A stretch of 64,000 nt of DNA, taken from contig OY970284.1 of assembly GCA_963715895.1 (NCBI GenBank), positions 6,076,001 to 6,140,000 on the forward strand, written 5' to 3'. The translations under genes were made by a program, and so were the position numbers. Source of the stretch: JADGNZ01 sp963715895. GTDB lineage: Bacteria > Acidobacteriota > Thermoanaerobaculia > Gp7-AA8. The notes beneath the pieces were generated by a model that searched no databases, was not told the origin of the DNA, and worked only from the letters and a program-made list of their open reading frames with translations. Positions within the stretch are counted from its first letter, which is position 1. Each line of letters starts with the position of its first letter. Positions 36,360-44,583 of the stretch are shown here, in pieces.

Positions 36360-37706
36360 TTAACGGTTTCCTGGAGGCGGTGGAACGAACAGAAGTGCGG
36401 GCTGCCGCTCGGCCTGCCGCACGAAGCTACGCACGGACTGAACGCCGTCGGGAGTGAGCGTCCCCGCGGCGGCGGCTTCTTTGAGGTATGCGATTGCGGT
36501 GAGCGCGCCCGTAAGCATCCCGGCATTCGTGAAGGCGCGGAAGAGACGGGTGGCAAGCTCCACGATCTGCCGCGCCTGGCCGAGGGCGAGGAGGGCGTCC
36601 GCGATGTCGAGTCCGACGAGCGCCGCGTCCGTGACCATCCCCCGCGTCTCAAACTCCGCGGCCACGTCGCGCATCCGCCGGATGGCCTCGCTCTGTTTTC
36701 CGCCGTGCAGCAGCACTTTGGCGACTCCCCACTCTGCGCTCATCCGTTCATGCGCCGATCCAACCTCACGGAACAGAGCAAGGGCTTTGTGGAAATGCAT
36801 GCTGGCCTCGCCGAGATCGCCGCGATGGACTTCGCATTTTCCGAGCGCGCTCGATCCGCGCGCAATCCAGAGAGAGTTGTTCATCGATTCGCCATACTCG
36901 ATGACTTGACGAAAGAGTGCCGCCGCTTCACCGAGAACGCGCGCTTCGAACTTGATGACGGCACGCAGGAACAGCGCGGCCATTCGGCGGTCGTCGTCGC
37001 CGAGGTGCGCGAAACCATGCTCCGCGCGCTCGGCCATTGCCGCTCCTTCGTCCAGTCGCTGTTGCTCGTATAACACGGTCGCTCGCACATAAGCGACGGT
37101 GGACAGTCCGAGCGATGGCGACGTGAGGTGCTTGTAGGCGCGTTCGGCTCGCAGCAGTGATTCGAGCGCCTCTGGATACTGGCCAAGAAAGCGCTGCGCG
37201 TTCGCTCGCTCCTTCCATGCGGTCCCCCGCAGCTCATAGATTGCTTTCGCGGGGTAGGTGTCGTCCGGCAACCCCTCGGCGACCGAGATCGCCGCGTCCG
37301 CGAATGTCAGCGCGTCGAGCGGTTCGTTCTGAACCACGCTGTGTGCGTGCGCGCTCAAACGCCGGGCCACGCCTCCCGACAGGAAGCGTCTCTGCGTGTG
37401 CAGGTTCATCCACGCCGCTTTTGCGGGGGCATCGAAGAGCGGTTTCAACAGCTCCTCCGCTTCGCGGTCCTCATCGGCGATGCGCGCGGCGTAGGACATC
37501 AGCGCCTCGTGCGTGGCGGAGCCCATGACCGGCTCCCACACGTCGACATCACTCAAGTCGTCCTCGGCCACGGCAAAGAAATCGAGCGTGGAGCGGCAGG
37601 TGGCGCATTCGGCGGTGTGCCGGGTAATGACGCTGCGCCGCGGTTCGGGCATGGCGTCCGGAGCGAAGGCGAAAACAGCAAGCTCACTTTCGGGAATGTG
37701 ATCCAT
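36360..37706 (-). CDS. zf-HC2-like anti-sigma domain with TPR repeats
   Basis: The 448-residue protein starts with a short zinc-binding anti-sigma domain (HTAECATC, residues 30-37, HxxxCxxC) and then has several TPR units from about residue 130 to 400 (for example YPEALESLLRAERAY, LGEASMHFHKALALF). No membrane helix is seen, so it is a soluble anti-sigma candidate. It starts one base after the sigma gene stop, so the pair is co-translated. Such ECF/zf-HC2-TPR pairs are frequent in Acidobacteriota-like genomes. Confidence 0.8.
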   Translation of the reverse strand: MDHIPESELAVFAFAPDAMPEPRRSVITRHTAECATCRSTLDFFAVAEDDLSDVDVWEPVMGSATHEALMSYAARIADEDREAEELLKPLFDAPAKAAWMNLHTQRRFLSGGVARRLSAHAHSVVQNEPLDALTFADAAISVAEGLPDDTYPAKAIYELRGTAWKERANAQRFLGQYPEALESLLRAERAYKHLTSPSLGLSTVAYVRATVLYEQQRLDEGAAMAERAEHGFAHLGDDDRRMAALFLRAVIKFEARVLGEAAALFRQVIEYGESMNNSLWIARGSSALGKCEVHRGDLGEASMHFHKALALFREVGSAHERMSAEWGVAKVLLHGGKQSEAIRRMRDVAAEFETRGMVTDAALVGLDIADALLALGQARQIVELATRLFRAFTNAGMLTGALTAIAYLKEAAAAGTLTPDGVQSVRSFVRQAERQPALLFVPPPPGNR

Positions 37707-37707
37707 G

Positions 37708-38262
37708 TCAGGAAGTCTCCACGAGGGAGCGGTACGCGGTAAGGGCGCGCTTTCGGCACTTGTGAAGGAAGACGCGGATCGTCCCTGGCGTCGAATCCAT
37801 CACGTCCGCGATGGCCTGGGTAGTCTCGCCGCTCACGTAGTAGCTGTGGAGAAGCCCGCGGCACCGGGAACCGACGCCAGCCAGGAGTTTCGACAGCAGC
37901 AGCTTTCGCGTCACTTCGTCCAGCAGTGCGTCATCCGGCGTCGCCGCGCACGGCATTTCGCCGCAGAAGAGCGCATCCGTGGCATCCGCGCGGCGCATGT
38001 AGTGACGTGCCGCATTGCAGATCGCACCGATGAGGTAGGGTTCAACGGCACGGACGGATGCCGCGTGCGTGAAATACGTGGCGAAGACGTCGTGAACCAG
38101 GGTCTCGGCCTCGGTCACCGGAATCCGGAACTTCCGCACCGCAATCTTGCGAAGCCTCGTCGCGTACATCAGATATGCCCCCTCAAAACCCGCGGGCGCG
38201 CCAGACACCGGAGTTTCCGGCTGTGGCGTCGTCCGCTCTGCTTCTCTTCGAGGCTCCTGCAT
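37708..38262 (-). CDS. ECF-type RNA polymerase sigma factor
   Basis: The 184-residue protein has a region 2 (FEGAYLMYATRLRKIAVRKF, then AETLVHDVFATYFTH) and region 4 helix-turn-helix (YYVSGETTQAIADVMDSTPG then TIRVFLHKCRKRAL). It is a small ECF sigma factor. The bipartite element 18 bases upstream of its start suggests autoregulation. Its neighbour carries the probable anti-sigma domain. Confidence 0.87.
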   Translation of the reverse strand: MQEPRREAERTTPQPETPVSGAPAGFEGAYLMYATRLRKIAVRKFRIPVTEAETLVHDVFATYFTHAASVRAVEPYLIGAICNAARHYMRRADATDALFCGEMPCAATPDDALLDEVTRKLLLSKLLAGVGSRCRGLLHSYYVSGETTQAIADVMDSTPGTIRVFLHKCRKRALTAYRSLVETS

Positions 38263-38280
38263 ATCTCTCTCTGTATAGAT

Positions 38281-38312
38281 GGAGTGACAGAAACGGAGAG
38301 TTCCCTACCCCC
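38281..38312 (-). promoter_or_regulatory. Bipartite ECF-type promoter candidate of the sigma operon
   Basis: GGAGTGACA, 11-nt spacer, TTCCCTACCCC on the plus strand. Both boxes are identical to those at 16697-16728. On the minus strand GGGGTAGGGAA would be the -35 and TGTCACTCC the -10 region. Position just ahead of the sigma gene fits autoregulation. Confidence 0.65.
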
Positions 38313-38402
38313 GGGTTATGAAATGAGAGCCGACAGGGGCGGAATGGGTTACGAAACGCGAAGCGGAGGAACGGATAGAGGGCAGTACAACAGGGCTCGC
38401 CT

Positions 38403-38909
38403 ATGCCCGACTTCATCCTCCTCCCGCGTCGCCCCTCGCGTGCGGCGCTGATCCGTTTCTTCGCCGAACCGAGGCCGCTTCCCGTGCGCGATGCCGCGGA
38501 CCTGCTCGGGTGGCCGTGGCCGAAGCTCCTCCTTCAGGCCCGAAGTGAAGGTGTGCTGCTTTCGGAAGAGCGCGTGGCATGGGCCGAAGTAGCCTTCTGG
38601 CTCGTCAACGCATGGCCGCGTGCATGGCTTCTGGACACACTCGGCGAGGCAGCCATGCTCCTGCCGCGCGAGCTACACCTGACGCGGGTAGGGTGGGAAC
38701 TCCCGACCTACATCGTACGCGCGATGGAGCGTCAGGCGGTCTTGCAGCGACGTGAGCGCGAGGACGTGCATGGGACCGATGTCGAGGAGCACGTCGCCGA
38801 AATCCTGCATCTCGCGATCGACGAAGAAACATCCGACACGTTCCGGGGTGATCGCAGCTTCTTTGATGCCTTCGACTATCCCCACTCTGAGCTGGATGTG
38901 GAGAGGTGA
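38403..38909 (+). CDS. Hypothetical protein
   Basis: The 168-residue protein has an N-terminal helical part with a possible HTH (PVRDAADLLGWPWPKLLLQA) and an acidic C-terminus. No known domain is recognised beyond that. It is divergent from the ECF operon and overlaps the next gene, so it probably forms a small operon with the LexA-like protein. Confidence 0.6.
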   Translation: MPDFILLPRRPSRAALIRFFAEPRPLPVRDAADLLGWPWPKLLLQARSEGVLLSEERVAWAEVAFWLVNAWPRAWLLDTLGEAAMLLPRELHLTRVGWELPTYIVRAMERQAVLQRREREDVHGTDVEEHVAEILHLAIDEETSDTFRGDRSFFDAFDYPHSELDVER

Positions 38910-39331
38910 TGAAGCGTCGCATTCGGCATCGCCAGAACGATAGCGGTTTTCAGCTCGCCGGAGAGATATCGCAAGGCTTGCCGATTGAGGCAGGTGTTGC
39001 CGGTGAGCCGCTTACGATTCCCGCAGACATCATCGAAGAGGGCGAGATTGTCTTTCGCGCCGTGCGATCGGATTTGCAGGAATTCGGTATCGAGTGTGGC
39101 GACCTCCTCGTCGTCGAACAACGGCCCGACGGCCATGCGGCGTCGGCAGAACTTGTGGTCGCGATGATCGGTGATCGCGCGTTCGTCGGTCACTGGTGGT
39201 GCAAACACGGGAGACGTGCCGTCATGGGTGATCTGTCTTCAGTCGTCGCCGAAGAACACGGCCTTCACATCGTCGGAGCGATCACCGCGATCGTTCGCAT
39301 GAGCGGCGGAACTTCTTCGCCGCGTCCTTAG
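38909..39331 (+). CDS. LexA/S24-like protein lacking the catalytic pair
   Basis: From the ATG at 38909 (GTG at 38906 is an alternative) the protein has 140 residues. The central part (EFGIECGDLLVVEQRP then ELVVAMIGDRAFVGHWW) follows the beta pattern of LexA/UmuD-type S24 domains. The expected GDSM serine motif is replaced by RSDL, and the lysine position is not evident, so self-cleavage looks lost. It lacks an N-terminal HTH. It may be a regulatory or partner domain; assignment is tentative. Confidence 0.5.
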   Translation: MKRRIRHRQNDSGFQLAGEISQGLPIEAGVAGEPLTIPADIIEEGEIVFRAVRSDLQEFGIECGDLLVVEQRPDGHAASAELVVAMIGDRAFVGHWWCKHGRRAVMGDLSSVVAEEHGLHIVGAITAIVRMSGGTSSPRP

Positions 39332-39406
39332 ATGCTCAGTCCCTGACGAGAGAAACGCCACACTCGAAAGACACTTTTGCGAGTCATAGTTGAGGAGAGG
39401 TAGCAG

Positions 39407-40363
39407 ATGTTGGATGACGAACCTCGTGTCGAGAACAAGCCGATAACCAGTGCGGAAGAGAAAGCCATCGAACCTTCGAGGGATGAGGAGCCGCTCGCAT
39501 TCCACGAGGCGGCGCACGCTGTCGCGATGTGGAAACTCGATTATGGGATTGGGAACATCAGTATCGATCCCGACGAGCGCACTTTGGGGCATACGAGACC
39601 GGCGCGTGCCTACGATCTTGAATCGGCGCGCGACCGGCGGGGTAGGCGCTACATCGTGGAGCAGAACGCGATCGTGCTTCACGCGGGAAGTGTGGCCGAA
39701 CAGCTCCTGCGGCCGGGGTGCAAGGAGACTGCCGCGGCCATCGATCACGATCGGATTCATGAGGAGATGTATCGAGTAGAAGACGACGGATCAACTCACA
39801 TCACGTGGTGCAACTACCTTTGGCAGCGGACATACACGCTTCTGGCTTGGCCGGGGCAGTGGAAGCTCATCGTGGCACTCGCGCGAGCGCTTCTCACGTA
39901 CCGAACGCTGGATGGCCGGAGCGCGGAGTTCTACCTTAAACGTGTCGATGACGTGCTGCGGTACGATTCGTCCATGCCGAACGCCGTGCTCATTGGCGAT
40001 GTCACCTATGTCTGTTCGCCGTGGCATCGCGCGTGGCACTCAAAGTCTGTCGAGACGACAACGGCCGCCAAGCGTACGGATCTCCCCGAACGTGTCGAGA
40101 CCATGGACCCGAAGCCTGACCTGCGGCCGGTGCGATGGGCGCTCTGGCCGCTCTCCACGCGCGCGCAACGATGTATGGAGAATGCCAACATCCGGAGCGT
40201 CATGGACCTTGCCTACTGGAGTCGGCACGCACTCAGCTCCATGCGCGGCGCCGGGAAGCTCACCATTCAGGAGATCGTGGATGCGGCGGCGCGCGCAGGC
40301 GTGCACATCGCGCCGGATGACGCGCCTCTGCCGTGGGTGGCCGATCCAGAACGCTGGCGCTAG
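39407..40363 (+). CDS. M41-like HExxH peptidase domain fused to RNA-polymerase alpha-CTD-like domain
   Basis: The 318-residue protein carries HEAAH (H33, E34, H37) in an FtsH-peptidase-like context (LAFHEAAHAVAMW) and a downstream AGSVAEQLL ... AAIDHD segment where D113 matches the third zinc ligand of M41 peptidases. Residues about 240-300 (PLSTRAQRCMENANIRSVMD, then MRGAGKLTIQEIVDAAARAG) match the helix-hairpin-helix fold of the RNA polymerase alpha-subunit C-terminal domain. There is no AAA domain and no membrane helix. I know of no described protein with this pairing. A protease acting at promoters or on the transcription machinery is an inference. Confidence 0.72.
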   Translation: MLDDEPRVENKPITSAEEKAIEPSRDEEPLAFHEAAHAVAMWKLDYGIGNISIDPDERTLGHTRPARAYDLESARDRRGRRYIVEQNAIVLHAGSVAEQLLRPGCKETAAAIDHDRIHEEMYRVEDDGSTHITWCNYLWQRTYTLLAWPGQWKLIVALARALLTYRTLDGRSAEFYLKRVDDVLRYDSSMPNAVLIGDVTYVCSPWHRAWHSKSVETTTAAKRTDLPERVETMDPKPDLRPVRWALWPLSTRAQRCMENANIRSVMDLAYWSRHALSSMRGAGKLTIQEIVDAAARAGVHIAPDDAPLPWVADPERWR

Positions 40364-40419
40364 ATATCGACCCATTCGCGGTTCGGCAATCGACCTAGCA
40401 ACGGCAAAAGGACGATGCG

Positions 40420-40776
40420 ATGAACAGGGAAAGCGAGCTGCCAATCTTCCCCGCCCGGAAAGATCCATCCTTGAAGGACTGGCGTAGGCGCCTTCGCCAT
40501 GCGATCGACCTTACGCGCCGTACACAGGCTTCCATCGCCGCGCAAGCAGGCGTCAACCCCGAAACCCTGAGCCGGATAATCCATGGCATCCATACGGACC
40601 CCCGGTTTGAAACGGTTGTGCGGATCATCCACGCAACGGGCGAAACCGTCGGATGGCTTCTCCGCGAACCGCAGACGTTTCTGTCCACCGACGACAGCGC
40701 CAGGATGCGCGAGGTCATCGATTTTCTGGAGTCGAAGTTCGCGCCACGGAACCGGCGGATTAGTCACCTTGATTGA
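40420..40776 (+). CDS. XRE-family HTH regulator, first of a tandem pair
   Basis: The 118-residue protein has a Cro/CI-type HTH (ASIAAQAGVNPETLSRIIHG, residues about 37-56) followed by RFETVVRIIHATGETVGWLL. The next gene is a clear paralogue with the same layout, so the pair arose by tandem duplication. They lie between the peptidase gene and the replication candidate, the place of control regulators in integrative elements. Confidence 0.82.
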   Translation: MNRESELPIFPARKDPSLKDWRRRLRHAIDLTRRTQASIAAQAGVNPETLSRIIHGIHTDPRFETVVRIIHATGETVGWLLREPQTFLSTDDSARMREVIDFLESKFAPRNRRISHLD

Positions 40777-40787
40777 GCGATGACCCG

Positions 40788-41072
40788 ATGAACTGGCGAG
40801 AGCGGCTTCGCGAAGCGATCAACCGATCAGGCAAAAAACACAGCGTCATCGCGTGGGAAGCTGGGATCACGCGAGCGACACTGAGCCGAGTCCTGACCGG
40901 CGTGCATGCGCAACCGAGGTTCGAAACCATCATGCGAATCGCTCACGCAGCCGGAGAGCGAGTTGGGTGTGTATGCGGTGAGGAAGGGTTCACCCTAGAC
41001 AACCACCAGCGCGCGAGGGTCAGGACGGTCGCCGAAATCCTGATGGAAATGACCGGCGGGAGCCGAAAGTAA
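40788..41072 (+). CDS. XRE-family HTH regulator, second of a tandem pair
   Basis: I take the ATG at 40788; a TTG at 40773 overlapping the previous stop is also possible. The HTH (SVIAWEAGITRATLSRVLTG) and following RFETIMRIAHAAGERVGCV align closely with the upstream paralogue. Probable DNA-binding regulator of the island. Confidence 0.8.
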   Translation: MNWRERLREAINRSGKKHSVIAWEAGITRATLSRVLTGVHAQPRFETIMRIAHAAGERVGCVCGEEGFTLDNHQRARVRTVAEILMEMTGGSRK

Positions 41073-41259
41073 CTGCCCTTCATCTAGGAACCGTCCGGCT
41101 ACGCCGCCGTCATCCGAGGTATCCCGTTCTTGAAAGTTCTCGCAAAAGCGAATGCTGAGAGATCAGCACGAGACATTTATCGAAGGCGGTTAGCGTCCTC
41201 TTTTGGGCGTCGGGCGTCGGGCCTGTGCTTGTGATCATCACCCTGCTATCGTCGTGAGG

Positions 41260-42822
41260 ATGAACGATGATGTGAAGCTCAGATTGATCGGCGTGCTTGA
41301 CGCAATCCGTTCGATCTTCATGGGAGCTGATCCGCATACGCTTCTGCCGATCGGCGCAATCCGCACCACACGAACCGATCCAAGCCCGCACCCTCTGCCG
41401 TTCGTGCCGGTGCCGATCGAGAAGCTCGCCTCGATGCTGCCGGAGGTGCTCGCCGTGATGAAGGACGAAGTGCAACTCATGATCCTTCATCCGTTCGTCC
41501 CAGCCGCGTCGAAGACGACGCCGAGGAAGTTCCGAGGGCACGCGATCCCGTATTGGAAGAACAAAGTTCACGTCGATGCGTTCTGTTGCCTTGCCATTCC
41601 GGTTCGTGTGATGGGCGAGGATGCCGCGGATAGCCTTCTTCAACTGTGTGCGATCCGCTCCGTGCCGGAGCCGTCTCTGCTTCTGACGAGTGGATGGAAC
41701 ATCACGGCGCTCTGGCTTTTGAGCACGGAAACGACCGGCGATCGACGGCCGCCACGGAACCTCACGAACGAACGAAACGCACGACTTCTGCTCACTGACG
41801 AGATCGCGAAACGGCTGACAGAACTCTCGCCAAATGCTAAGGACGCGAAGGATGTGGTGAGCTGGCACGTGATGCCGGGCAGCGTCGATCCGGAGTCCGG
41901 CGAGATCGTTCAGGCTGTGCAAGTCGGAAACGCGATGCGTTACTTCACTCTGACAGAAATCCACGACGAGCTACTCTTGACGGCCGACGACACCTCCAAC
42001 CTTCATCGCGACGCCAATGTGGTCTACGGCGATTTGAAAACGAAGTGGGCTGCCAAGGGTTCATCAGGAAAGAGCGGGAAGAAGTCTACGGGCAAGCAAG
42101 CAGGGCCGAAGTCAGACGAGAGACGGGTGCGAGAGATGAGGCAACTCGTCGAGTATCGCTCTGGAAACTTGACGAAGGAAGAGCAGTACGCCGCGATCTA
42201 CTACTTTGCCGCAGCCGCGTATCGAGATACGTGGATCAAGTCGGCCGGTGCTGCCTCGAATAAGGACCGTCACGCGGTGTCGTATGAGGGGATGCAGAAA
42301 GCCGTGAACGACCTCGTCGAACGGTTCCACGACCCGATCGCTGCCAACGAGATCAAGAAAGCCTGCCGATCCGGTTACTGGAACACGGCGTCGAATCATA
42401 CGGTGGCCTCAAAGCTCCACGTCAGCGACGAAGAAGCCGAAGCCATCGGTCTGAAGAGTCTTGCTTCCGAAGTGGTGAAGAAGAAAAGGGCATGGCGAGC
42501 ACAACTGAAAACGATGCCGGGCGAAGCGGCGAAACACGAGATTGAGCAATGGGCCGTACGTCTTCTTGGAAGAGGCTACTCGTACGGTGTTGTGGAGAAG
42601 GCAACCGGTATCCCGAAGAGCAGTGTTCGTAACATCAGAAAGAGGGTCTACGGCGAACGATACATCAAGCCTCTGCCTCTCAGACCCAAGCACTACTGGA
42701 CTCGTGTAATTGAGGAAAAAGTTAATGGAAAGAAACTCCTTAGGGTTGAATCTTCTGATGCACTAATGGGAGATGAAGAAGTGACTGATGAGTCTTTTTC
42801 TGATGATGATTCACTCTCCTGA
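41260..42822 (+). CDS. Putative PrimPol-like replication protein with C-terminal HTH
   Basis: From the ATG at 41260 the protein has 520 residues. Residues about 95-165 (VHVDAFCCLAIPV, then PSLLLTSGWNITALWLLSTE) resemble the active-site strands of archaeo-eukaryotic primase/PrimPol domains, in which an hhxSGxG-like motif follows an acidic strand. The C-terminal 100 residues contain a helix-turn-helix (YSYGVVEKATGIPKSSVRNI). The last 100 bp of the gene are strikingly AT-rich. Role in element replication is a guess from these weak motifs and from position. Confidence 0.4.
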   Translation: MNDDVKLRLIGVLDAIRSIFMGADPHTLLPIGAIRTTRTDPSPHPLPFVPVPIEKLASMLPEVLAVMKDEVQLMILHPFVPAASKTTPRKFRGHAIPYWKNKVHVDAFCCLAIPVRVMGEDAADSLLQLCAIRSVPEPSLLLTSGWNITALWLLSTETTGDRRPPRNLTNERNARLLLTDEIAKRLTELSPNAKDAKDVVSWHVMPGSVDPESGEIVQAVQVGNAMRYFTLTEIHDELLLTADDTSNLHRDANVVYGDLKTKWAAKGSSGKSGKKSTGKQAGPKSDERRVREMRQLVEYRSGNLTKEEQYAAIYYFAAAAYRDTWIKSAGAASNKDRHAVSYEGMQKAVNDLVERFHDPIAANEIKKACRSGYWNTASNHTVASKLHVSDEEAEAIGLKSLASEVVKKKRAWRAQLKTMPGEAAKHEIEQWAVRLLGRGYSYGVVEKATGIPKSSVRNIRKRVYGERYIKPLPLRPKHYWTRVIEEKVNGKKLLRVESSDALMGDEEVTDESFSDDDSLS

Positions 42823-43400
42823 AGGAGTGTTTCTCTCCACGCCTGAACAGGTGTGCCAACTGATCTCCCCTATACGAAAAGGGATTTTCGTCGGCTGAAG
42901 TATCTCTTCACCGGAGGTGAAGAGCCATGTGCCTTCCTCGGCTGAATTGTGTCCGGCTAAGAATCTTCCAGAGCGCCGGAGAGCATCTTAGGTTCCTTGG
43001 TACGCTCCTGACGTAGCGCACGGTGTGATCCATCAGCCGTAGCATCGACCCACGATCATCGATTCGTCAATGAGTCCCGGATGGCTTCCACCATTCGCTG
43101 AAGGTCGTTGGCGACGCGCGATCAGTCAGTAGGAGTGAGGGGGCTCCGCCAGACTCCCGTGGCTCTACGGCCGCAAACACGCGCACAGGGGCATGGCGTT
43201 CGACGCCGCTAGGCGGGGCGATCCTCCCTCACGCCGTCATACTCTTCCCGAAACACCCGACCTCTTGATCTCTCAGGACCAATGATCCCAAAGGTGCCCT
43301 TGGCTCCCTCAGTAGGGAGAACGGCATCGGCCACCGAACGCTGCGGTGAACGTCGACAGCGGTCGGTTGAGCAAGTGCCTCCGAGATGGGAGATTCTGAC
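42823..43400. other. Structured non-coding region after the replication candidate
   Basis: No gene over 578 bp. Several stems are visible: a stem with CTCTTCACC-GGA-GGTGAAGAG (42904-42924, perfect 9 bp), CTAAGA...TCTTAG (42957-42991), CCTGAACAGG (42843-42852), and a short stem at the replication-gene stop (42812-42829). The density of hairpins fits a replication or transfer origin or a structured RNA, but none can be assigned. Confidence 0.45.
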
Positions 43401-43589
43401 ATGAAGCTGATTGCAAGGAAGTTCTACATCGATGTCGAAACGGACGAGTGGCTTGAAGAGACCTTCGGGGCGCAAAGAGAGCGGTCACGTGCCGTAGATC
43501 TCGCACTCCAAGACTTCAGATTGAAAGTCGAAGCGAACCGGGCGAATGCGGAAATCAAACGCATCGATCTTGGGAGGTTGTCGTCATAA
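43401..43589 (+). CDS. Small ribbon-helix-helix-like protein
   Basis: The ATG at 43401 follows GGGAG. The 62-residue product (KLIARKFYIDVETDEWLEE, then RSRAVDLALQDF) has the strand-helix-helix pattern of CopG/Arc regulators or antitoxins. It is 2 bp before the next gene, so co-transcribed. Confidence 0.5.
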   Translation: MKLIARKFYIDVETDEWLEETFGAQRERSRAVDLALQDFRLKVEANRANAEIKRIDLGRLSS

Positions 43590-43591
43590 AC

Positions 43592-43879
43592 ATGGGTCCG
43601 CACCGCGCGGAGCTTCGACACTATCCCATCGGCGATACGCCTGTGTGCGGCAAGACTAGCCTCAACCTGACAGAAGAGTACGGAGCCGTATCCTGCGGCC
43701 CATGCCGTCGCGAGCTGACAGCCCATGGAGTAGTGATATCGAAAGTGCACTTCGAAGTTGGACGCAAGGGCACGCTCTGCAAAATTGAGAATGACCGCCG
43801 ACGTACTGCGCCGCTGGACACATCGAAGAAGTGGTCGGCCCTCACCTGCCGCAATTGCTTGCGGCTGAAAAAGGAGTAG
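43592..43879 (+). CDS. Small protein with two zinc-finger-like modules
   Basis: The 95-residue protein contains two similar units, each with a single Cys followed about 20-30 residues later by CxxC (VCGKTS ... SCGPC and LCKIEN ... TCRNC). This looks like an internal duplication of a zinc-binding module. Function unknown. Confidence 0.55.
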   Translation: MGPHRAELRHYPIGDTPVCGKTSLNLTEEYGAVSCGPCRRELTAHGVVISKVHFEVGRKGTLCKIENDRRRTAPLDTSKKWSALTCRNCLRLKKE

Positions 43880-44262
43880 TGTAGAGGCGCAAATGGTGAC
43901 CTTGGAACCAAGAAACACTCGACAAGGCCGCAGGACGCGCGACGTGTAGCCGAGGAGGTATCGCTACCTATTTGCCGCCAGCACGCGCTGGGCGGCGTCA
44001 CAGGCGCTGTGCAGAGGCCATCCTCGACGAGCGAGCGGTGTCGCGATCGAAGGGCTTCTCCAGAAGGCCATCTCCGGCGACACCCTAAACTTTCGTTCCA
44101 CGCATAACTCGCGCTTACAGCGAACGCGGCCCGCAACCGGCCGAGGTCCCAAGCGATATACTTGACGTCGGGTTCGGCTGAGGCGCAAGTTCCGTTGGGT
44201 GCCCCGGAGCCGCCAAGATCGGTGCGGAGCACCCACGAGAGTAACCAGAGGAGGGCAGCACC
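43880..44262. other. Non-coding stretch
   Basis: No supported gene, RNA or repeat seen. The end contains the GAGGAGGG ribosome site of the next gene. Confidence 0.4.
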
Positions 44263-44583
44263 ATGAGTATGGTGAAGCGGTACACCGACGCTTACCTCGT
44301 GGCACGCACGACGACCGTCATCGGAGAAATGATCAAAGTTGGCGGTTTCCTCGTTGCCGCCCTGATTGTTGCCGGTGGCTGGTTCATGGATAGCAAGTTT
44401 GGCGCAGGGTTTGTCGGATACGCCGGGTCCATTCTAGGTTTGGTGCTGGTGCTAGTTTTCTATGTACTCGGCGTTCTCGTGGTGGCACAGGGGCAAATTC
44501 TCAGAGCCACTCTTGATACCGCCGTGAATAGCTCCACTCAAGTCTCTAAGGAAGATGTCGCACGGATTCTGTCGCTCGGCTAG
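44263..44583 (+). CDS. Small two-helix membrane protein
   Basis: The 106-residue protein has two predicted membrane helices (GGFLVAALIVAGGWFM near residue 27 and ILGLVLVLVFYVLGVLVVAQ near 57) joined by a short loop, and a soluble C-terminus. A strong GAGGAGGG site precedes the ATG. No family recognised. Confidence 0.65.
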   Translation: MSMVKRYTDAYLVARTTTVIGEMIKVGGFLVAALIVAGGWFMDSKFGAGFVGYAGSILGLVLVLVFYVLGVLVVAQGQILRATLDTAVNSSTQVSKEDVARILSLG

